Shown here one piece after another: positions 7,215-11,221 of a stretch of 11,221 nt of DNA. The notes under the pieces are model-generated. The model was not told where the DNA came from. It saw nothing but the letters and a program-made list of their open reading frames with translations, and did not search any database. The DNA comes from JBHAEC01 sp041855385 (GTDB lineage: Bacteria; Bacillota; Negativicutes; Veillonellales; Veillonellaceae). The stretch covers positions 1 to 11,221 of the forward strand of contig JBHAEC010000081.1 of assembly GCA_041855385.1 (NCBI GenBank), given 5' to 3'. Numbering within the stretch: position 1 is the first letter of the stretch; each line of letters opens with the position of its first letter. The position numbers were made by a program, and so were the translations under genes.

Positions 7215-7243
7215 AGATTACTCTATATAGACTTTAAAGTCAA
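7215..7243 (-). promoter_or_regulatory. Candidate suf promoter
   Basis: Read on the - strand, TTGACT (7238-7243, 5 of 6 matches to TTGACA) is followed after 17 bases by TAATCT (7215-7220), a modest -10. Transcription would start near 7208, giving a 73-nt leader. A perfect TATAAT at 7304-7309 (-) is an alternative, but it lacks a recognisable -35. Confidence 0.4.
7230..7241. promoter_or_regulatory. Palindromic operator candidate at suf promoter
   Basis: GACTTTAAAGTC is a perfect 12-bp palindrome overlapping the -35 of the suf promoter. Flanks ATA (7225-7227) and TAT (7246-7248) give an ATA-GACT-AGTC-TAT layout close to the IscR type 1 site (ATA-N3-GACT-N5-AGTC-N3-TAT), with spacings differing by one base. 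A regulator of the Rrf2 family is inferred, not shown; none is encoded here. Confidence 0.45.
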
Positions 7244-7354
7244 CCTATTTAGTGGGTATTAAACAAGTTTTCTTTTAATATATGAAGAGACATTCCCATG
7301 TTAATTATAGTAATAATATAGCTGCTCCGTTATTTTCTCCAAATTACATGTAGT

Positions 7355-7396
7355 AAGGGAGACTTCTCACAGATAAAGCTGTAAGAAATCTCCCTT
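7355..7396 (-). terminator. Stem-loop downstream of the decarboxylase gene
   Basis: An 18-position stem with two mismatches joins 7355-7372 and 7379-7396 around a 6-base loop; the outer 8 bp (AAGGGAGA/TCTCCCTT) are perfect. It starts 19 bases after the decarboxylase stop at 7416. The following - strand sequence (ACTACATGTAATTT) lacks a solid T run, so termination may be inefficient and some readthrough into suf is possible. Confidence 0.6.
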
Positions 7397-7415
7397 GTAC
7401 TGCTCTTTGATAGTA

Positions 7416-8669
7416 TTATAGTTCCTCGAAACTCAAAGTTCCGAACAAGTCATCCAAGGTTTCTGCTCGTCTAATCAATGTCACGCTTTTATCCCCATGA
7501 AGCAATAATTCCGCCGAACGGAGTTTTCCGTTATAATTAAAACCCATGGCATGACCATGTGCTCCTGCATCGTGAATAACAACAATATCGCCACGTTCAA
7601 TCTGCGGAAGCTCCCTATTAATAGCAAATTTATCATTATTCTCACAAAGAGAACCTGTCACATCAAATATGCCTGCCACTGGCGCATCTTCTTTTCCCAG
7701 TACCGTTATGTGGTGATAAGATCCATATAAAGCAGGCCTCATAAGATTGGCCATACATGCATCAAGTCCGATGTACTTTTTGTACGTATCTTTCTTGTGA
7801 AGCGCAGTGGTTACCAAGTATCCATATGGGCCGGTAACCATTCGGCCGCATTCGTAAGCAAGACGAACAGGACTATGACCTTGTCCTAAAATCTTCGCTT
7901 CATAAGAAGCTTTGATTTTCGCACTTAACTCTTCGAAATCAACAGCTTTCTGTTCCGGTTTATAAGGGATTCCGATACCGCCACCGAGATCGATAAATTC
8001 CACCTCTACGCCCGTTCGATCCCTCACTTCTAAAGCGAGGTCAAAAATTAAATCTGCCGTACCTGCCAAGCTTTCCAAGTCAAGTTCATTGGATACCACC
8101 ATAGTATGGAGGCCGAAACGCTTTACCCCTTTTCCCTTTAAATAGGTAATGGCTTCTAAAATTTGTTCCTTCGTCATGCCGTATTTAGCCTCTTCCGGAA
8201 ATCCAATGAGAGCATTTCCTCCCTCTTTGAGTGGTCCCGGATTATAGCGAAACACCAGAAACTCCGGCAACGAACCGTTTTCTTCCAGATACGATATATG
8301 GGTAATATCATCAAGATTAATAATTGCTCCAAGCTCCATCGCCTTAGCATATTCTTCATAGGGCGTGTCGTTGGAGGTAAATACAATATCTTCTCCTGTT
8401 ATACCGACTTTTTCACATAAAACCAGCTCCGGTAAGGATGAGCAATCTGCGCCCACGCCCTCCTCTTTCAGTATTTTCATAATATATGGGTTAGGCGTTG
8501 CCTTAACGGCAAAATATTCTTTAAATCCCTCTGCCCAGGAAAAGGCTTTGATAAACCGCCTTATATTTTGGCGAATCGCCTCCTCATCATAAATATGAAA
8601 AGGGGTAGGATAGTTCTTAATAACTTCTTTCATCTGCTCCTCTGAAAACGGAAGCGTTTTATTGTTCAT
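7416..8669 (-). CDS. lysA: Fold-III PLP decarboxylase, probably diaminopimelate decarboxylase
   Basis: This 417-residue protein has the alanine-racemase-like barrel of the DAP/ornithine decarboxylase family. Landmarks are PLP lysine K56 in YFAVKATPNP, H188 in GLHTMVVSNEL, phosphate-binding GGGIG at 229-233, E273-C-G-R276 in place of the common EPGR, DACMANLMRPALYGSYH at 303-319, and C342 in SLCENND. The usual GAY near the C-terminus reads GAHGHAM (369-375), and the usual HxHIGSQ is HTMVVSN. These features fit a divergent LysA subgroup of anaerobic Firmicutes, as far as I recall. Known LysA converts meso-diaminopimelate to lysine. A lysine or ornithine decarboxylase is less likely but not excluded; such fold-III enzymes supply peptidoglycan-linked polyamines in Selenomonas relatives. 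AAGGAG lies 5 bases before the ATG. Confidence 0.85.
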   Translation of the reverse strand: MNNKTLPFSEEQMKEVIKNYPTPFHIYDEEAIRQNIRRFIKAFSWAEGFKEYFAVKATPNPYIMKILKEEGVGADCSSLPELVLCEKVGITGEDIVFTSNDTPYEEYAKAMELGAIINLDDITHISYLEENGSLPEFLVFRYNPGPLKEGGNALIGFPEEAKYGMTKEQILEAITYLKGKGVKRFGLHTMVVSNELDLESLAGTADLIFDLALEVRDRTGVEVEFIDLGGGIGIPYKPEQKAVDFEELSAKIKASYEAKILGQGHSPVRLAYECGRMVTGPYGYLVTTALHKKDTYKKYIGLDACMANLMRPALYGSYHHITVLGKEDAPVAGIFDVTGSLCENNDKFAINRELPQIERGDIVVIHDAGAHGHAMGFNYNGKLRSAELLLHGDKSVTLIRRAETLDDLFGTLSFEEL

Positions 8670-8693
8670 TTTTTCTCCTTTTTCCTACATTTA

Positions 8694-9356
8694 TTATTTC
8701 TTCAAACCGTCTAACAATTTAGCCATAACAAATACGACCACAACACAGCCAATCTTAATGGGCAACGCATATGGGCTTAATATGGGTTCCACAACCTGGT
8801 CGGCAATCATCATATCAGCGGCAATCCATCCCAAGATTCCGCCGCCCATATAAAGAACGAGAGGATATTTTTCCACCACTTTGATAAATAAAGTGCTACC
8901 CCAAATGATAATCGGCACCGTAACCAACATCCCCGCAATAACAAGACCCATATGGCCTCCGGCTGCCGCCACAACACCAAGGACATTGTCAACACCCATA
9001 ACGCCATCGGCAATCACAATCGTAGTAATAGCCTCCCTTAAATTATGCTTGGCTTCAATATTATGAGACTTCTTATCTTTACGAAGTAAAGAAATGCCAA
9101 TCCATAATAGCAAGGCGCCCCCTACCAGCCGTAGGTAAGGAATTGTATTTAAAGCTTCTACAAAGAGCAGTGCCATTATTAAACGTATAGCAATAGCACC
9201 GAAAGTCCCCCAAAAGATTGCTTTCTTCTGTAGGGCCGGAGGCAAATTGCGTGCCGCCATACCGATGACAATAGCATTATCACCGGCTAACAAAATGTCG
9301 ATAAGAATAATCTGAGCTATTGCAATCAATCCTGCCGTGCTAAATAATTCTGTCAT
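8694..9356 (-). CDS. TerC/YjbE-family integral membrane protein
   Basis: This 220-residue protein has about seven hydrophobic segments, near 7-32, 46-66, 73-91, 109-130, 136-156, 165-185 and 199-215. The two half-repeats each carry an acidic-Asn motif inside a membrane helix: D20...GDN (25-27) in IDILLAGDNA, and D117...VDN (122-124) in IADGVMGVDNV. This is the YjbE-type TerC signature. TerC-family proteins are linked to metal export, including manganese, and to metallation of secreted enzymes, but the substrate here is not readable. GAGG at moderate spacing precedes the ATG. Only 24 bases separate it from the decarboxylase gene, so the two are probably co-transcribed. I see no yybP-ykoY manganese riboswitch upstream. 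Confidence 0.92.
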   Translation of the reverse strand: MTELFSTAGLIAIAQIILIDILLAGDNAIVIGMAARNLPPALQKKAIFWGTFGAIAIRLIMALLFVEALNTIPYLRLVGGALLLWIGISLLRKDKKSHNIEAKHNLREAITTIVIADGVMGVDNVLGVVAAAGGHMGLVIAGMLVTVPIIIWGSTLFIKVVEKYPLVLYMGGGILGWIAADMMIADQVVEPILSPYALPIKIGCVVVVFVMAKLLDGLKK

Positions 9357-9390
9357 AGACCATACCTCACAGTCCGTTAATACACTTTCA

Positions 9391-9419
9391 TTTATAATGA
9401 AAATTTTGAATATTCTAAA
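9391..9419 (-). promoter_or_regulatory. Promoter for the terC-lysA pair
   Basis: On the - strand, TTTAGA (9414-9419, 4 of 6 to TTGACA) is separated by exactly 17 bases from TATAAA (9391-9396). The start would be near 9384, leaving a leader of about 28 nt. A small inverted repeat TTTCAT/ATGAAA overlaps the -10. Confidence 0.6.
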
Positions 9420-9482
9420 CTTTATTGTACTAAAAATTTAGATATATTTCAATCGTCTATAGAAACTTATATTTTCCTTATA

Positions 9483-9517
9483 CACAACAAAACAGCACAT
9501 TAGTATTCACAATGTGC
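9483..9517 (-). terminator. Terminator-like hairpin upstream of terC
   Basis: On the - strand, GCACATT and AATGTGC (9511-9517 and 9495-9501) form a perfect 7-bp stem with a 9-base loop, followed by TGTTTTGTTGTG. It lies upstream of the terC promoter and downstream of the small ORF at 9580-9672, so it could end a short transcript. Confidence 0.45.
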
Positions 9518-9579
9518 ATGACTTTGTACAACCATCCCTCCCTTGTTGGTGACATGAAGAGGGTATACCCTAGTACGCC

Positions 9580-9672
9580 TTATTCCTTTAACAGTGTTTT
9601 CATTGGCCATATTAAGGAAAAACAATTATTTCTTTTCATACAATAATATAGCCGATTTTTTATAAGTATCAC
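9580..9672 (-). CDS. Candidate small ORF, 30 residues, unknown
   Basis: A GTG at 9672 opens a 30-codon frame ending in TAA at 9580. It is preceded by AGAGGTGATATA, a near-complete match to the anti-Shine-Dalgarno complement, with 7 bases between GAGG and the GTG. The peptide is basic with two cysteines (RLYYCMKRNNC), then SLIWPMKTLLKE. A possible promoter (extended -10 TGGTACTAT, 9720-9728) and a downstream hairpin (9483-9517) frame it. I recognise no family, and the frame is short enough to arise by chance. It may be a leader peptide, a small protein, or nothing. Confidence 0.25.
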   Translation of the reverse strand: MILIKNRLYYCMKRNNCFSLIWPMKTLLKE

Positions 9673-9719
9673 TATATCACCTCTTCATCATTTCTAATAG
9701 GAAAGGTAATTTCACTCTA

Positions 9720-9728
9720 ATAGTACCA
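9720..9728 (-). promoter_or_regulatory. Candidate extended -10 promoter of the small unit
   Basis: TGGTACTAT on the - strand is an extended -10 with 4 of 6 hexamer matches. TTGTAT (9744-9749, -) sits 18 bases upstream as a weak -35. The start point near 9713 would be about 41 nt before the small GTG ORF. Confidence 0.35.
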
Positions 9729-9746
9729 TAAAACGACCTAGGTATA

Positions 9747-9763
9747 CAATTAATTGTGCAATT
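9747..9763. promoter_or_regulatory. Three alternating AATTG half-sites
   Basis: CAATT (9747-9751), AATTG (9752-9756) and CAATT (9759-9763) form two overlapping palindromes, including a perfect 12-bp ACAATTAATTGT at 9746-9757. They cover the weak -35 of the small-unit promoter, the usual place for a repressor. The AT-rich context makes a chance origin possible. Confidence 0.35.
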
Positions 9764-9782
9764 CATATAAACTTTTTTTATC

Positions 9783-9835
9783 AAAAAACCGACTCTAAGA
9801 AACAAATATCTTCGCTTCTTAGAGTCGGTAATTTT
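9783..9835. terminator. groEL terminator (bidirectional form)
   Basis: A perfect 14-bp stem joins 9788-9801 (ACCGACTCTAAGAA) and 9816-9829 around a 14-base loop. On the - strand it is followed by TTTTTTGA; on the + strand by AATTTTTTAG. It lies about 90 bases past the groEL stop, so it would end the groEL transcript. Confidence 0.9.
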
Positions 9836-9917
9836 TTAGTATATTTCAGGATCAACACCGGTCAGGTAAATACCGTGAAAAGTGTTTACATACATTTTAA
9901 TAGGGCTGACAGGCCTA

Positions 9918-11221
9918 TTACATCATGCCGCCCATACCGCCCATGCCACCCATCGGAGGCATTGCAGGCATTGCATTTTCTTCAACTTTATCAGCTACAA
10001 TGGATTCGGTAGTCAACACAAGAGCTGCTATGGAAGCGGCATTTTGAAGCGCACTGCGTGTTACTTTAGCAGGATCAACAATACCGGCTTTTACCATATC
10101 TTCGTACACTTCCGTCAACGCATTAAAGCCCACACCCACTTCTGTATTTTTTACCTTTTCCACTACTACGGAGCCTTCCAAACCTGCATTGTAAGCAATT
10201 TGACGCACAGGCTCTTCTACGGCACGTTTTACCAAATTGATCCCGGTCATAACATCTCCCGTAGCAGTTAACGCATCAAGTGCAGGAAGAATATCAATAA
10301 AGGTGGTTCCACCACCTGCTACAATACCTTCTTCGACTGCAGCACGAGTCGCATTTAAAGCATCTTCAATGCGAAGTTTTTTATCCTTTAACTCTACTTC
10401 CGTAGCTGCACCAACTTCGATTACCGCCACGCCGCCTGCCAATTTAGCCAAACGCTCCTGCAATTTATCACGATCAAACTCGGATGTAGTCTCCTCCAAT
10501 TGCGCACGAATCTGCTCCACGCGCTGACGGATTACATCTTTCTCTCCTACACCGTCAATAATTGTTGTTTCGTCTTTTGTAATGCGTACCTGACGAGCCG
10601 TACCAAGGTCCGTTAACTCAACGCTGTCTAATTTGCGTCCTATTTCTTCACTAATTACGGTTCCTCCCGTTAGGATAGCAATATCTTCCAACATAGCTTT
10701 ACGGCGATCACCGAAACCGGGAGCTTTTACCGCTACGGCACGGAATGTACCGCGAAGCTTATTTACCACTAAGGTTGCTAATGCTTCCCCTTCTACATCT
10801 TCTGCAATGATAAGAAGTTCCTTACCCTGTTGTACCACCTTTTCCAATGTAGGCAATAAATCAGCAATTGCACCTATCTTACGATCTGTAATCAAAATGT
10901 AAGGTTCATTCATTACTGCTTCCATCTTGTCGGGATCGGTAACCATATAAGGAGAAATATACCCTCTGTCAAATTGCATTCCTTCCACTACATTAAGGTC
11001 GGTCTGTAACCCGCGGGATTCCTCTACTGTGATAACACCGTCTTTTCCTACTCTCTCCATTGCTTCTGCAATCAATCCGCCAATTTCTTCGTCTCCTGCG
11101 GATACGGAAGCAACCTGTGCGATTTCTTCCTTTCCGGAAACGGGAATAGCACGTTTTTGAATTTCTTCTACCAATGTTTTAACTGCCAGCTCAATTCCTT
11201 TTTTTAATACCATAGGATTAG
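9918..11221 (-). CDS. groEL: GroEL chaperonin, 5' end beyond right edge
   Basis: 433 residues are visible and the frame is open through the right edge. The first complete codons read NPMVLKKGIELAVK, which in E. coli GroEL is around residue 112, so about 110 residues are missing and the ATG at 11213 is internal. Visible landmarks are VEGMQFDRGYISPY, the IIAEDVEGEALATLVVN and VKAPGFGDRRKAMLEDIA apical segments, KLQERLAKLAGGVAVI, and IEDALNATRAAVEEG, which contains the ATPase aspartate equivalent to D398. The C-terminus is the typical flexible tail MPPMGGMGGMGGMM. GroEL forms the double-ring ATP-driven folding chamber with GroES, whose gene would normally lie upstream, outside the window. A 7-bp inverted repeat (TAATAGG/CCTATTA, 9898-9920) overlaps the stop codon. 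Confidence 0.98.
   Translation of the reverse strand, partial: NPMVLKKGIELAVKTLVEEIQKRAIPVSGKEEIAQVASVSAGDEEIGGLIAEAMERVGKDGVITVEESRGLQTDLNVVEGMQFDRGYISPYMVTDPDKMEAVMNEPYILITDRKIGAIADLLPTLEKVVQQGKELLIIAEDVEGEALATLVVNKLRGTFRAVAVKAPGFGDRRKAMLEDIAILTGGTVISEEIGRKLDSVELTDLGTARQVRITKDETTIIDGVGEKDVIRQRVEQIRAQLEETTSEFDRDKLQERLAKLAGGVAVIEVGAATEVELKDKKLRIEDALNATRAAVEEGIVAGGGTTFIDILPALDALTATGDVMTGINLVKRAVEEPVRQIAYNAGLEGSVVVEKVKNTEVGVGFNALTEVYEDMVKAGIVDPAKVTRSALQNAASIAALVLTTESIVADKVEENAMPAMPPMGGMGGMGGMM

Larger units (their letters stand above)
9357..9917. other. Intergenic region between groEL and terC
   Basis: This 561-base region contains, from right to left: the groEL terminator (9783-9835); repeated AATTG half-sites (9747-9763); an extended -10 (9720-9728, -); a 30-codon ORF with a strong ribosome site (9580-9672, -); a GGGTATACCC palindrome; a terminator-like hairpin (9483-9517, -); and the terC promoter. 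No tRNA or known riboswitch is recognised. Confidence 0.6.

Noticed and set aside
7136..7415. T-box or lysine riboswitch around the decarboxylase and suf leaders
   Set aside because: No AGGGUGGNACCGCG T-box motif and no lysine aptamer core. The stem-loop at 7355-7396 follows the decarboxylase stop and looks like a terminator.
9357..9600. A yybP-ykoY manganese riboswitch upstream of the TerC-family gene
   Set aside because: The conserved GGGGAGUAG loop and its partner loop are not found on the - strand.
10237..10902. Ser/Ala-rich + strand frames over groEL
   Set aside because: They are antisense shadows caused by groEL codon bias.
11211..11213. ATG at 11213 as the groEL start
   Set aside because: It is an internal methionine in the NPMVLKKG motif; the frame stays open to the edge and about 110 residues are missing.

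Overview
The window looks like chromosome of a diderm Firmicute of the Negativicutes (Veillonella-like). Two signals that rarely meet point there. One is a Firmicute-style SUF iron-sulfur operon with SufU and no SufA or SufE. The other is a trimeric autotransporter adhesin with an extended signal peptide region, which needs an outer membrane. Base composition is moderately AT-rich and intergenic DNA is strongly AT-rich. The genus is an inference; no rRNA or species marker is present.

Layout from left to right. Positions 1-1317 (-) hold the N-terminal 439 residues of a trimeric autotransporter, cut by the left edge. Positions 1318-1829 are an AT-rich divergent intergenic region with a candidate promoter for each flanking gene. 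Positions 1830-2072 (+) encode a stand-alone 80-residue BFD-like [2Fe-2S] protein, the only well-supported gene on the + strand. A perfect 19-bp stem-loop at 2111-2154 separates it from the convergent suf operon. Positions 2162-7135 (-) are sufC-sufB-sufD-sufS-sufU, transcribed right to left. SufBCD form the scaffold with its ATPase, and SufS with SufU supply the sulfur. sufC most likely starts at a GTG at 7135. Its upstream region carries a GACTTTAAAGTC palindrome on a possible -35 box and a leader inverted repeat.

Positions 7416-8669 (-) encode a divergent fold-III PLP decarboxylase, probably diaminopimelate decarboxylase (lysA). Just upstream at 8694-9356 (-) lies a TerC/YjbE-family membrane protein, with 24 nt between them and a likely shared promoter at 9391-9419. 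Positions 9918-11221 (-) are groEL, lacking about its first 110 codons at the right edge, followed by a strong terminator at 9783-9835.

Most genes are ordinary housekeeping genes. The most interesting parts are regulatory or small: (i) the palindrome at the suf promoter, which resembles Rrf2/IscR-type operators; (ii) the lone BFD-like ferredoxin convergent with suf; (iii) a possible unannotated small transcription unit at about 9480-9763 (-), with an extended -10, repeated AATTG half-sites, a strong Shine-Dalgarno site before a 30-codon ORF, and a terminator-like hairpin; and (iv) unusual active-site loops in SufS and in the decarboxylase. I found no CRISPR array, transposon, tRNA or rRNA.
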